NCBI GenBank assembly: GCA_038253325.1
Contig: JBBSHE010000001.1
Coordinates: forward strand, 1-64,000
Direction of reading: 5' to 3'
DNA from: JBBSHE01 sp038253325
GTDB taxonomy: Bacteria; Actinomycetota; Actinomycetes; Propionibacteriales; Nocardioidaceae
DNA length: 64,000 bases
The notes under the pieces were generated by a model. The model ran no database searches and had not been told where the DNA came from. It saw only the letters and a program-made list of their open reading frames with translations. Position numbers and translations under genes: made by a program. Each line of letters begins with the position of its first letter. The first letter of the stretch is position 1. This document shows positions 27,563 to 36,167 of the stretch, piece by piece.

Positions 27563-28339
27563 GTGAGCCTGAAACGTCCGAAGGCCGACGCCGTGTGCGT
27601 CGAGGCCGTCGACGTCGCGCGGACGGCATTGGCAGGTGCCGTGTCGGAGAACGGGTTCGGTGGCCACCTTGGCCACGTCGCCGAGGACGAGCGCGTCGTC
27701 ACCCATTTCTTCGAGGTCACCGCCGCCGGGTACCGCGGATGGCGATGGGCGGTCACCGTCGGGCGCGCCCCACGCCTGAAGACAGTCACCGTCTCGGAGA
27801 TCGTCATGTTGCCCGGGGAGGGCGCGCTGCTCGCACCCGCCTGGGTGCCGTACTCGTCGAGGTTGCAGCCGGACGACCTCGGGCCGGGCGACTTGCTTCC
27901 GGTCGCGGAGGGCGACCCGCGTCTCGTCCCGGGGTACCTGGTCGGTGAGGCCGAGCCCGACCGCGCCACCCGCGACGTGATTGCGGAACTGGGACTCGGA
28001 CGCGAGTGGGTGCTGTCGGCCGAAGGCCGTGAACAGGCGGCGGACCGCTGGTACGCCGACCGGCACGGTCCGGATGACGACGTGGCGAGGGGCGCACCGG
28101 CGGCGTGCGGGTCGTGTGGCTTCCTGGTCCGGATCGCCGGGCCACTGAGCGGACTGTTCGGGTTGTGCGCGAACGCCAACTCGCCGAGCGATGGGTCCGT
28201 GGTGTCGTACAACCATGGGTGCGGGGCGCATTCATCGGTTCGGACGGAGCCCGAGGCGACCGTCATGGCGCCCGCCACTCCGTACTTCGACACGGTCCAG
28301 TGGGACGACTTCGAGCCGTTCGCGCCATCGACCCGTTGA
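27563..28339 (+). CDS. DUF3027 family protein
   Basis: 258 aa, matching the family. It contains GWRWAVTVGRAPRLKTVTV, then PYSSRLQPDDLGPGDLLP, and a C-terminal cysteine cluster (CGSCGF, CANANSPSDG, HGCGAHS) that probably binds zinc. Function unknown; conserved in actinobacteria next to cold-shock and MFS genes, as here. GTG 27563 is chosen; the ATG at 27555 is out of frame and meets a stop after three codons. Confidence 0.88.
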   Translation: MSLKRPKADAVCVEAVDVARTALAGAVSENGFGGHLGHVAEDERVVTHFFEVTAAGYRGWRWAVTVGRAPRLKTVTVSEIVMLPGEGALLAPAWVPYSSRLQPDDLGPGDLLPVAEGDPRLVPGYLVGEAEPDRATRDVIAELGLGREWVLSAEGREQAADRWYADRHGPDDDVARGAPAACGSCGFLVRIAGPLSGLFGLCANANSPSDGSVVSYNHGCGAHSSVRTEPEATVMAPATPYFDTVQWDDFEPFAPSTR

Positions 28340-28345
28340 GCTTGT

Positions 28346-28462
28346 GTCCGAGATTGGCGGCGTTATAGGGCTCGGTTGTTCGGGCGTTGCGGGCTCTTCG
28401 ACCGTGGGTCTCGTTGCGTCCGAGATCGGCGGCGTTATAGGGCTCGGTTGTTCGGACGTTGC
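28346..28462 (+). repeat. Two 45-bp direct repeats between convergent genes
   Basis: Copies at 28346-28390 and 28418-28462 differ at 2 of 45 bases and lie 72 bp apart (start to start). Each holds a short inverted repeat, CCGAG...CTCGG. They fill the space between the DUF3027 stop and the DUF2530 stop, where they could form a bidirectional terminator or be a dispersed element. Confidence 0.88.
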
Positions 28463-28468
28463 CGGGGT

Positions 28469-28828
28469 CTAGTGGCCGGCGGCGCCGAGCGGGCTCGACT
28501 CGACCTCCTGGTCCGGCTCCCGAGCGAGCCGGTCGCGACGCCGACGGCAGTACTCGAGGCCGAGGACGCCGAGGCCGACGCCGGCCAGGCAGGTCCACAG
28601 CCACCACAAGCGGTCATGGTCTTCGAGGGTTCCGTAGAACGGGAGCAGCGCCAAGAACGCGATCGCCCAGGCGATCGTCCCGATCGCGACCGTGCGGACC
28701 CCCGTGACGTCGAGCGGTGTGACCGGCGCGACGACGTACGTGTGTTGACCGATGTCGACCTGCTCGATCGGTGGACGGCCGCCGAGCCCGTCGGGCTCGT
28801 GAGGCCGCCCGGCACGAGGTTTGCTCAC
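28469..28828 (-). CDS. DUF2530 family membrane protein
   Basis: 119 aa with two membrane segments (TVAIGTIAWAIAFLALLPFY and LWWLWTCLAGVGLGVLGLEY) separated by GTLEDHDR, then a basic tail. This layout and the spacing to the purine permease match DUF2530, a small actinobacterial membrane family of unknown function usually sited beside NCS2 permeases or DUF3027. ATG 28828. Confidence 0.82.
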   Translation of the reverse strand: MSKPRAGRPHEPDGLGGRPPIEQVDIGQHTYVVAPVTPLDVTGVRTVAIGTIAWAIAFLALLPFYGTLEDHDRLWWLWTCLAGVGLGVLGLEYCRRRRDRLAREPDQEVESSPLGAAGH

Positions 28829-28938
28829 CCGCTCAGCGTATCGCCGGGTGTCATGTCGTCGAGGGGTGCTCGTCGGCGCCCGCCTGTGCCATGCTCGGAT
28901 CGGGACACCCGGTGGTACGACGACAAAGGTGGGACCTG

Positions 28939-30423
28939 ATGAGTACGACGACGTCGCGGCAGACGAGGGGCCCAGGGCTGGACGGCTTCTTCCGGATCAG
29001 CGAACGTGGGTCGACACTCGCCCGGGAGATTCGCGGTGGCGTGGTCACGTTCTTCACGATGGCGTACATCATCGTGCTGAACCCGCTCATCATCGGCGCG
29101 GCCACCGACAAGAACGGCAACTTCCTGACGGGGGGGACCCACGGCGCCGACCTCGCCCAGATCGCCGCAGTAACCGCCCTTGTTGCGGGCGTCCTCACGA
29201 TCGCGATGGGCGTCGTCGCAAACTTCCCCATTGCGCTTGCGACCGGCCTCGGACTGAACGCCTTCGTCGCGTTCTCGATCGCCAGCAAGATGAGCTGGGC
29301 CGACGCGATGGGGCTGATCGTCCTCGAAGGGCTGATCATCTTGCTGCTCGTTCTGACCGGGTTCCGGAGGGCCGTGTTCGAAGCCGTGCCTCGAGAGCTC
29401 AAGGTCGCCATCAGCGTTGGCATCGGCCTGTTCATCGCGTTGATCGGGTTTTTCGACGCAGGTCTGATCGGCCGCCCGTTCGCAGCGAACGCACCGCCGC
29501 TCGAGCTCGGCGTGGGCGGCAACCTGGTGGGCTGGCCGGTCACAATCTTCGCGTTTGGCCTGGTCCTGATGATCGCTCTGCACGCGTTGCGGGTAAAGGG
29601 TGCCATCTTGATCGGAATCGTCGCCGGTACGGTCGCCGCGATCATCATGGAGGCGATCGGCAACTTCGGCTCTCAGGGCTACGACTTCACCAAGAACACC
29701 TTGACGAACCCGGCCGGATGGAACCTCACCGACCCCAAGCTGCCCGACAAGGTCGTCGACACCCCGGACTTCTCGCTGGTCGGCCACTTCAGCCTGTTCG
29801 GCGGCTTCGCCGACGCGGGGTTCGTCGTCGCGGCGCTGTTCGTGTTCACGCTGCTGCTCGCGGACTTCTTCGACACGATGGGGACGATGACGGCGATCGG
29901 CGCCGAGGCCGGCCTGCTCGACGAGCGGGGCATCCCGAAGAACGCGCAGCAGATCCTCATCGTCGACTCCGTCGCCGCGGCGGCCGGCGGGGCCGCGTCG
30001 GTATCGAGCAACACGTCCTACATCGAGTCCGCCTCCGGCGTCGGTGACGGAGCGCGGACCGGTCTGGCAAGCGTCGTGACGGGTGTGCTGTTCCTGCTCG
30101 CGACATTCCTCGCGCCCCTTGTCGCGGTGATCCCGCAGGAGGCGGCCGCCCCTGCGTTGGTCATCGTCGGCTTCCTGATGATGACGCAGATCGCGGACAT
30201 CGACTGGAGCGAGCACGACATCGCGATCCCCGCGTTCCTGACCATCGTGCTGATGCCCTTCACGTACTCGATATCGGCCGGGATCGGCGCCGGCTTCCTG
30301 TCGTACGTGATCCTCAAGATCGTCAAGGGCAAGACCCGCGACGTCCATCCGCTGCTGTGGATCGTCGCCGCGATGTTCGCCGTCTACTTCGGGATCCACC
30401 CGCTGAGCGGCTGGCTCACCTGA
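28939..30423 (+). CDS. NCS2-family (AzgA-like) purine permease
   Basis: 494 aa with about 12-14 membrane segments. AzgA-type features are FFTMAYIIVLNPLII near the N-terminus, FPIALATGLGLNAFVAFS, LADFFDTMGTMTAIGAEAG and VSSNTSYIESASGVGDGART. These define the adenine/guanine/hypoxanthine proton symporter subfamily (COG2252). ATG 28939 is preceded by GGTGGGAC. It diverges from the DUF2530 gene with 110 bp between starts. Purine uptake is a confident family-level call; the exact base is not. Confidence 0.93.
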   Translation: MSTTTSRQTRGPGLDGFFRISERGSTLAREIRGGVVTFFTMAYIIVLNPLIIGAATDKNGNFLTGGTHGADLAQIAAVTALVAGVLTIAMGVVANFPIALATGLGLNAFVAFSIASKMSWADAMGLIVLEGLIILLLVLTGFRRAVFEAVPRELKVAISVGIGLFIALIGFFDAGLIGRPFAANAPPLELGVGGNLVGWPVTIFAFGLVLMIALHALRVKGAILIGIVAGTVAAIIMEAIGNFGSQGYDFTKNTLTNPAGWNLTDPKLPDKVVDTPDFSLVGHFSLFGGFADAGFVVAALFVFTLLLADFFDTMGTMTAIGAEAGLLDERGIPKNAQQILIVDSVAAAAGGAASVSSNTSYIESASGVGDGARTGLASVVTGVLFLLATFLAPLVAVIPQEAAAPALVIVGFLMMTQIADIDWSEHDIAIPAFLTIVLMPFTYSISAGIGAGFLSYVILKIVKGKTRDVHPLLWIVAAMFAVYFGIHPLSGWLT

Positions 30424-30514
30424 GGTCATCCGGTCGTTGCGTCGACGGTGAGGGGAGCCGAGGGCAAGGGGACACAGGTCACCGGGGGCCTCCCTGCGGT
30501 GGGACACTCGGCGC

Positions 30515-31345
30515 ATGAATATCCGCCTCGGCAGCACGGTGATCAACTGCGCCGACCTCGAGACGATGACGGCGTTCTGGGCACAGGCGCTCAGCTTGAC
30601 GCCCTCGTCGCTCGACCCCGCCGACCGCTTCCGCGTGCTGCGCGGACCTCGCGTCAACCTGAGCCTGCAGCTATCGGACACGCCGGTGACAGCCCGCGAC
30701 CAGATGCATCTCGACCTCTACTCCGACGACCGGGCCGGTGAGGTCGAGCGGCTCGCCGGTCTCGGCGCCGCCTTCGAGCGCCATCACGATGACCCAGAGG
30801 ACGACTACGTCGTGATGCGCGACCCGGAGGGCAATCACTTCTGTGTTTGCGCGGTTGCGCCCATGTCGCCGCGGTACGTCGCGGTCGTGGGGCCGGACGA
30901 CGAGTCGCTCGCCGGAGCAGTAGATCGGTCCTTCCTGATGGAGACCGCGTTCGACGCTGGCCAGCAACTTGCGATGCGACGCTGGGTCGTGGTCTGCGGC
31001 GGTGGTCGTGGCGTGATGGGCGCCGTCGCCGACGGTGTGGCGGCCGGTGGAGGCGTCTCACTGGGGGTGCTCGCGTCGGCGGACCGAGCAGCGGCGCATC
31101 CCGCGTTGACGTACGCCTTGCCGACCGGGCTAGGGGAGCTTCGCAACGGGCTGTTGGTGCGAGTCGCAGACGCAGTGCTGGCCATCGGGGGCAGCTGGGG
31201 CACGCTGAGCGAGGTTGCGCTTGCCGTGCGTACCAATGTTCCCGTCGTGTCCATCGCGGGGTGGGACCTCCCCGACAGCACTGGCCTGGTTCGAACGGGT
31301 TCGGCGGCCGCGGCGATGGTGGAGCTCACCCGGATATTGAGCTGA
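30515..31345 (+). CDS. VOC (glyoxalase-like) / SLOG (LOG-type) fusion protein
   Basis: 276 aa. Residues 1-115 form a VOC domain (INCADLETMTAFWAQAL and MRDPEGNHFCV at its end). From residue 118 a Rossmann fold of the SLOG/LOG type follows: VCGGGRGVMGAVADGVAAGG and AIGGSWGTLSEVALAV, which stands for the PGGxGTxxE motif of LOG cytokinin-activating and TIGR00725 proteins. The two modules are joined with no stop, so they are one protein. The ligand is unknown. It lies between the purine permease and a MarR gene. Confidence 0.82.
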   Translation: MNIRLGSTVINCADLETMTAFWAQALSLTPSSLDPADRFRVLRGPRVNLSLQLSDTPVTARDQMHLDLYSDDRAGEVERLAGLGAAFERHHDDPEDDYVVMRDPEGNHFCVCAVAPMSPRYVAVVGPDDESLAGAVDRSFLMETAFDAGQQLAMRRWVVVCGGGRGVMGAVADGVAAGGGVSLGVLASADRAAAHPALTYALPTGLGELRNGLLVRVADAVLAIGGSWGTLSEVALAVRTNVPVVSIAGWDLPDSTGLVRTGSAAAAMVELTRILS

Positions 31346-31391
31346 CATGACAGTTGTCACCTCAGCCGGAACAGATGGGCGGTGATTTTGG

Positions 31392-31417
31392 TTAGCAATG
31401 CTAATGAGTTATGCTAA
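31392..31417 (+). promoter_or_regulatory. Probable MarR operator
   Basis: A perfect 13-bp palindrome TTAGCAATGCTAA (31392-31404) is followed by a second TTATGCTAA half-site pair at 31409-31417, ending four bases before the MarR start codon. This spacing and symmetry are typical of autoregulation by MarR proteins, which bind about 16-20-bp palindromes over the promoter. The same transcript would include the downstream exporter. Confidence 0.6.
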
Positions 31418-31421
31418 GTAC

Positions 31422-31868
31422 ATGCCGGTACAAGCTGCCAAGTTCGCCCGGACCGACGCCGGGCTGGCCAGCGCACTCAGGGTGTCGGTCATGCGGCTGT
31501 CACGTCGCCTCCGGCACGAGCGTGGCGACGACTGGCTGACCCCCAACCAGCTCGCCGTCTTGGGCACTCTCGAACGCCACGGCTCGCTGGTGATCGGTGA
31601 GCTCGCCGCATTGGAGAAGGTGCAGCCGCCTTCGATGACGCGCACCGTCAGCTGCATGGTCGAGGTGGGCCTGGTCCAGCGGCAGCAGCACCGGACCGAC
31701 GGACGGCAGGTCGTCGTCGGTCTCACCGGACACGGCCATGCGGTTGTCCTGGAGTCCCGGCGCCGCAAGGAGGCCTGGCTCAACCATGCGCTCGCAGAGC
31801 TGACCGCCGACGAACGGCGCATCCTTCGCGATGCCGCCCCCATTCTCGAAAGACTGTCGCAGGCTTGA
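31422..31868 (+). CDS. MarR-family transcriptional regulator
   Basis: 148 aa from ATG 31422. The winged helix is LTPNQLAVLGTLERHG...LAALEKVQPPSMTRTVSCMVEVGLV, followed by the wing QRQQHRTDGRQVVVGLTGHG. ATG 31422 is preferred to ATG 31398 because the palindromic operator lies between them. It ends inside the start of an MFS exporter gene (TTGA overlap), so it most likely controls that gene. Confidence 0.88.
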   Translation: MPVQAAKFARTDAGLASALRVSVMRLSRRLRHERGDDWLTPNQLAVLGTLERHGSLVIGELAALEKVQPPSMTRTVSCMVEVGLVQRQQHRTDGRQVVVGLTGHGHAVVLESRRRKEAWLNHALAELTADERRILRDAAPILERLSQA

Positions 31869-33130
31869 GCCCCACCTTCGCGGCCCTGTCCATCCGCAAC
31901 TACCGTCTGTTCGCGGGCGGTTCGCTGGTGTCCAACGTCGGCACGTGGATGCAGCGCGTCGCCCAGGACTGGCTGGTGCTCCAGCTGACCGGGTCCGGGG
32001 TCGCGCTCGGCATCACGACAGGTCTCCAGTTCCTGCCCTTTCTCCTGGTCACGCCGTTCGCGGGCGTCATCGCCGACCGCTACTCCAAGCGGCGGGTCCT
32101 GCAAGTGACGCAGGCGTCGCTCGCCGTCACCGCCGGGCTTCTCGGGATGCTGGCGATCACCGGACTCGTACGGCCTTGGCATGTCTACCTGCTCGCGTTC
32201 GCGTTCGGTGTCGGTACGTCGTTCGACACCCCGACGCGGCAGTCCTTCGTCGTCGAGATGGTGGGCGCCGACCACCTCACGAACGCGATCGGGATCAACT
32301 CGGCGTCGTTCAACCTAGGCCGGGTCATCGGCCCCGCCTTTGCGGGGTTCCTGATCGCTGCGCTCGGCTCCGGCGCAAACGCGACCGGCTGGGTGATCGG
32401 GCTCAACGCCCTCAGCTACCTCGCGGTCATCGCATCGCTGCGACGGATGCGCGAGCTCGAGTTGCACCTGCCCGACCCGATCCCGCGCGAGCGCGGTGCG
32501 ATTCGCGCGGGGGTGGCGTACGTCCGCGAGCGCCCGCTGCTCATGTTCGTGTTCACGATCGCGTTCTTCGCCGGCACGTTCGGAATGAACTTCCAGATCA
32601 CGTCGGCCTTGATGGCGACCAGGGAGTTCCACAAGGGTCCGGGTGAGTACGGCATCCTCGGCTCCGCGATGGCGCTCGGTTCGTTGGCCGGCGCGTTGCT
32701 CGCCGCCCGACGAGGGCGGCCGCGGACCCTGCTGCTCGCGTTGTCTGCGACGGCCTTCGGTCTCGCCGAGGTGGCAGCGGGCCTGATGCCCAGCTACCTC
32801 ACCTTTGCGCTGTGGCTGCCGGTCGTCGGGATCGCGGCGCTGACGATGCTGAACTCGCTTCAGGCGACCGTCCAGCTGGCGGTCGAGCCCGGCGTCCGCG
32901 GCCGCGTGATGGCGCTCTACATGATGATCTTGATGGGCGGCACGCCCGCCGGCGCGCCGGTGATCGGGTGGGTCGGTCAGACGTTCGGCGCCCGCTGGAC
33001 GCTCCTCGGTGGCGGCGCGGTGACCGTACTCGCCGTCGTGCTGGCAACCACCTGGCTGGTGAGGCACGAGGACATCGACGTCCGCGAGGTCTCGTTGCGG
33101 CAGCACCCGGCGAGTGTCGGGTCGTCCTGA
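31865..33130 (+). CDS. MFS exporter (MFS_3/EntS-like)
   Basis: 421 aa, 12 membrane segments. MFS_3 features are LFAGGSLVSNVGTWMQRVAQ, motif A ADRYSKRRVLQ, and SFDTPTRQSFVVEMV near TM5. Related proteins export siderophores, antibiotics or other small molecules. The TTG start overlaps the marR stop (TTGA), so translation is coupled. Substrate unknown. Confidence 0.88.
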   Translation: MSPTFAALSIRNYRLFAGGSLVSNVGTWMQRVAQDWLVLQLTGSGVALGITTGLQFLPFLLVTPFAGVIADRYSKRRVLQVTQASLAVTAGLLGMLAITGLVRPWHVYLLAFAFGVGTSFDTPTRQSFVVEMVGADHLTNAIGINSASFNLGRVIGPAFAGFLIAALGSGANATGWVIGLNALSYLAVIASLRRMRELELHLPDPIPRERGAIRAGVAYVRERPLLMFVFTIAFFAGTFGMNFQITSALMATREFHKGPGEYGILGSAMALGSLAGALLAARRGRPRTLLLALSATAFGLAEVAAGLMPSYLTFALWLPVVGIAALTMLNSLQATVQLAVEPGVRGRVMALYMMILMGGTPAGAPVIGWVGQTFGARWTLLGGGAVTVLAVVLATTWLVRHEDIDVREVSLRQHPASVGSS

Positions 33131-33182
33131 GAGACCGGGTGGTCCGTGGTTGGACGACGTTGGTCCGAATAGGCTCGGGTCC

Positions 33183-33266
33183 ATGAATCCCCGTTACCGG
33201 CGCTGGATCATCCCTTCGGCGCTCGCGGTGCTGCTCCTGATCGTGGTGGTCGCGGCCGTTCGTTGA
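33183..33266 (+). CDS. 27-aa single-span membrane microprotein
   Basis: A short frame encodes NPRYRRWI followed by a hydrophobic helix (ALAVLLLIVVVAAV) and a final Arg. The positive-inside N-terminus and clean helix argue for a real small membrane protein; similar short actinobacterial ORFs starting MNPRY are familiar to me, but I cannot name a function. The ribosome-binding site is weak. Confidence 0.45.
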   Translation: MNPRYRRWIIPSALAVLLLIVVVAAVR

Positions 33267-33421
33267 CGGTGCGCGCCGTGGCCGCGAGGGTCATGTATCC
33301 CCCAGCAGTACGCCGCCTGGCAGCACATCCACGGACCTCGGCGACGAGCAGGACGTGGAGACGGCACTGGAGCAGCTGCGGGAGGTTCGCAAGTGCCGCC
33401 TGGGCGGGCGGCAGACGCGGA

Positions 33422-33667
33422 CCAGTACTGGACATCTTTGCCGGGATGCCCACTGTGCTTACGCACGATCAGGTTGCGGTAGATGCCGTGCCGGCCGGAC
33501 CGGCTGCCGAAGCGGTACACGATCGTCTCCCGGACATGGACGATGCCGTCGGTCGTGATCCGGTAGTCGATCTTCATCGATTCGACCGTGTCGTCGGTGC
33601 CGCGACCACGCCACCAGACGATGGCGACGATCACGACGACGATCACCAGCCCGATGACCCCGCGCAC
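33422..33667 (-). pseudogene. Truncated DUF2207-like membrane protein remnant
   Basis: From GTG 33667 a membrane anchor (VIGLVIVVVIVAIVWW) leads into a DUF2207-like start: KIDYRITTDGIVHVRE and RFGSRSGRHGIYRNL. After about 80 residues the similarity stops; the open frame runs on into Pro/Arg-rich sequence without domain character. Intact DUF2207 proteins have about 500-600 residues, so most of the gene is missing. The DNA from 33267 to 33421 holds nothing I recognise. Confidence 0.6.
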
Positions 33668-33798
33668 CCGAGGGTCCCCTCGTACGCTTGCTGGACGGCA
33701 TCCCGGGACTGTAGTTGGAGATCGGGTCGACCGGATCGTCGGTTCGACCATGCGTCAGGTCTCTGGTGTCTCCCGCACGACACTAAACTCGAGAGCCC

Positions 33799-34992
33799 AT
33801 GAGCACACCTTCTCCGGACCTGGCACTCGTGCGCGCGCTGCTCGACCACGAGTCCCTTGTCCGAGCCGTCGTGTCGGGCCGGCAGCGTAACTCGAAGCCT
33901 CTGTGGCGGCGGATCACGTTGCGGTACGTCGACACCTCCGACGGAACCGGCCTGCAGGTCACGTCGTACGACGACCAGCAGGCCCACATCCGCAACGTGC
34001 CGCTGGACGAGGCGTCCCAGGTGCTCGACGAGACGGTCGCGGCCCCGTTCGCGAACTGGTTCGTCGAGACCCGGACCGAGCAGGTCCAGGTTCGCGTCTC
34101 CAAGCGGGGGAAGGTGTTCGTCCATCGCACCCCGGTCGTGCGGAGGCCGGACCGCACCCATGACCGGACGAAGCCGCGGCTGATCGACGCGTCGGACCCG
34201 ATCTTCACCGCGCTCGGGGTGTCCGACGCCGACGGTGTGCTCAAACCGACCCGGACCGACAAGTTCCGGCAGGTCCAGGAGTTCCTCGGAGCCCTCCACC
34301 CGGTCGTCGATGGCCTCGCCGATCCCGTCACGGTCGTGGATCTCGGTTGCGGGAACGCGTACCTGACGTTCGCGGCACACAGATACCTCAGCGACGTGCT
34401 CGGACATCACGTCCGCAGCATCGGAGTCGACGCCAAGGAGCGGGCTCGCGAGCACAATCGCAAGCTCGCGCGACAGCTGGGATGGGATGAACAGGTGTCC
34501 TTCGTGTCGAGCACCATCGCCGCCGCCTCGGTCGCCGCCGGTGACGTCCCGGACGTCGTGATGGCGCTGCATGCGTGCGACACCGCAACCGACGAGGCGA
34601 TCGCGCGCGGCGTGCGGTGGCGTGCGCCGCGGCTGCTCGCGGCTCCGTGCTGCCACCACGACGTCGCGAGCCAGCTCAAGCGTGATCCGCCGGACGGCGC
34701 CCTCGGCCTGATCGTGCGCAACGGGATCCTCCGCGAGCGGCAGGCAGACGTGCTCACCGACGCACTGCGGGCAGCGATCCTGCGCATCCTCGGCTACCGC
34801 GTCGACGTCATCGAGTTCGTCGGCAGCCGGCACACGCCCCGCAACACGTTGATCCGCGCGGTCCGTACCGGAGTTCCTGCGTCACCCGACGTCGTCGACG
34901 GCTACCAGAGGCTGTGCGCGGACTGGCAGGTGACGCCGGCGCTCGCGACCATGCTCGGGACGGAGCTCGCCGACGCTGGGGTCGGCGCGTGA
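33799..34992 (+). CDS. SAM-dependent methyltransferase (Methyltransf_32-like)
   Basis: 397 aa. SAM motif I is VVDLGCGNAYLTFAAHRYL near residue 178. MALHACDTATDEAI and LLAAPCCHHDVASQL follow; this 'CCHH' block is characteristic of the GSTCD/METTL25-like group (Methyltransf_32). N-terminal residues 1-130 form an extra domain with RVSKRGKVFVHRT. Substrate is unknown, RNA being a possibility. The next gene begins in a GTGA overlap. Confidence 0.82.
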   Translation: MSTPSPDLALVRALLDHESLVRAVVSGRQRNSKPLWRRITLRYVDTSDGTGLQVTSYDDQQAHIRNVPLDEASQVLDETVAAPFANWFVETRTEQVQVRVSKRGKVFVHRTPVVRRPDRTHDRTKPRLIDASDPIFTALGVSDADGVLKPTRTDKFRQVQEFLGALHPVVDGLADPVTVVDLGCGNAYLTFAAHRYLSDVLGHHVRSIGVDAKERAREHNRKLARQLGWDEQVSFVSSTIAAASVAAGDVPDVVMALHACDTATDEAIARGVRWRAPRLLAAPCCHHDVASQLKRDPPDGALGLIVRNGILRERQADVLTDALRAAILRILGYRVDVIEFVGSRHTPRNTLIRAVRTGVPASPDVVDGYQRLCADWQVTPALATMLGTELADAGVGA

Positions 34993-36002
34993 CGAAGCGT
35001 CGGCTGCTCCTGCTGCCCGTTGTCGTGTTCCTCGTCCTGGTCAACGCAGCTCCGGCACCTGGGTACGGCTGGCACATTGTCTTTAGGATCAGGTCTGGCG
35101 ACATCACGGAGTCGAGCTCGCTGGTGCTGAGCACCCTGCACCGCGGGCTCGTCTACACCGCCAACGACTCCGGCGACGACGCGCGGGTGTTCGTCCTCGA
35201 CCGTCGCGACGGCGCGGTGGTCGGAGTCACGAAGCTGGCGAACGTGACCGCGGTCGACGTGGAGGCGATGACGCAAGGCGGAGCCGGGTCGCTCGTCGTT
35301 GCCGACATCGGCGACAACCGAGCGACCAGGACGTCGGTCGCAGCCTACGAGATCCCCCAACCGTCCAGGGGTCGTCACGAGGTGACGCCGAAGGTGGTGA
35401 CGCTGCGGTATCCGGACGGCCCGCACGACGCCGAGTCCGCAATCTTTGACGCGCGCACCGGGCAGCTGTACGTCATGACCAAGGAGCTCGGTGGCGCGCA
35501 CGTGTATGCGACGCCGCGCCACCTGTTCGCGCGTGCTCATGCAGTCCTACGCAAGGTCGCGCCGATCACGGCCGTGGCGACCGACGCGACCTGGATCGCG
35601 GGGACGCACCGGGTCATCGTCCGGACGTACTTCGACGCGGTGATCTACACGTTTCCAGGGTTCAGGCGCGTCGACGGGTTCGTGCTGCCCAACCAGCCGC
35701 AGGGCGAGTCGATCGCGGAGCTCCCCGACCGCCGGCAGGTGTGGGTCGGCACGGAGGGCCTCGACCAGCCGGTGTACGCGGTCGCGTTGCCGCAGCGCGA
35801 CCAGCCGACGGCACCGACGACGTCGTCGACCGGCTCGGTGCCGTCGGACTCGACGCCGGGCCCGCCGGGCACCGCGGAGCATCGAGTGGACGCGACGCGG
35901 GAACGGGCTGCGAAGGTCGCGGTTCTCGTCGCCGGTGGCGCACTCGGCGTGGCGTTGGTGTTTCTCGGCGTTGCCTGGGTGCGGCACCGTCGTACAGGCT
36001 GA
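34989..36002 (+). CDS. Secreted, membrane-anchored beta-propeller-like protein
   Basis: 337 aa. A signal peptide (KRRLLLLPVVVFLVLVNA) leads into an extracellular region with repeating beta segments (GLVYTANDSGDDARVFVLD, SLVVADIGDNRATRTSV, AESAIFDARTGQLYVMTK). A Thr/Ser/Pro-rich linker and one C-terminal membrane helix (AAKVAVLVAGGALGVALVFL) complete it. The segment spacing suggests a beta-propeller, but I cannot assign an activity. GTG 34989 overlaps the methyltransferase stop by 4 bp. Confidence 0.72.
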   Translation: MTKRRLLLLPVVVFLVLVNAAPAPGYGWHIVFRIRSGDITESSSLVLSTLHRGLVYTANDSGDDARVFVLDRRDGAVVGVTKLANVTAVDVEAMTQGGAGSLVVADIGDNRATRTSVAAYEIPQPSRGRHEVTPKVVTLRYPDGPHDAESAIFDARTGQLYVMTKELGGAHVYATPRHLFARAHAVLRKVAPITAVATDATWIAGTHRVIVRTYFDAVIYTFPGFRRVDGFVLPNQPQGESIAELPDRRQVWVGTEGLDQPVYAVALPQRDQPTAPTTSSTGSVPSDSTPGPPGTAEHRVDATRERAAKVAVLVAGGALGVALVFLGVAWVRHRRTG

Positions 36003-36167
36003 CCACATACCGCTGTCACCGGTTGGGTCCGAGCCAGATCACGCGGAGCCGCTTGCGCACGCCACGCCCTGGTAGCTCGAAACGCGCCTACCCAGGCAGC
36101 CCGCTGGGCGTCCGTGCCGACGTCTAGCGTGTGAGCATGCGGTTGGTACGAGCCGGGCTCGCCTTTG

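Noticed and set aside
28825..30681. Long minus-strand open frame opposite the purine permease
   Set aside because: Extremely Asp/Arg/Glu-rich translation, the usual mirror of a membrane protein gene in GC-rich DNA.
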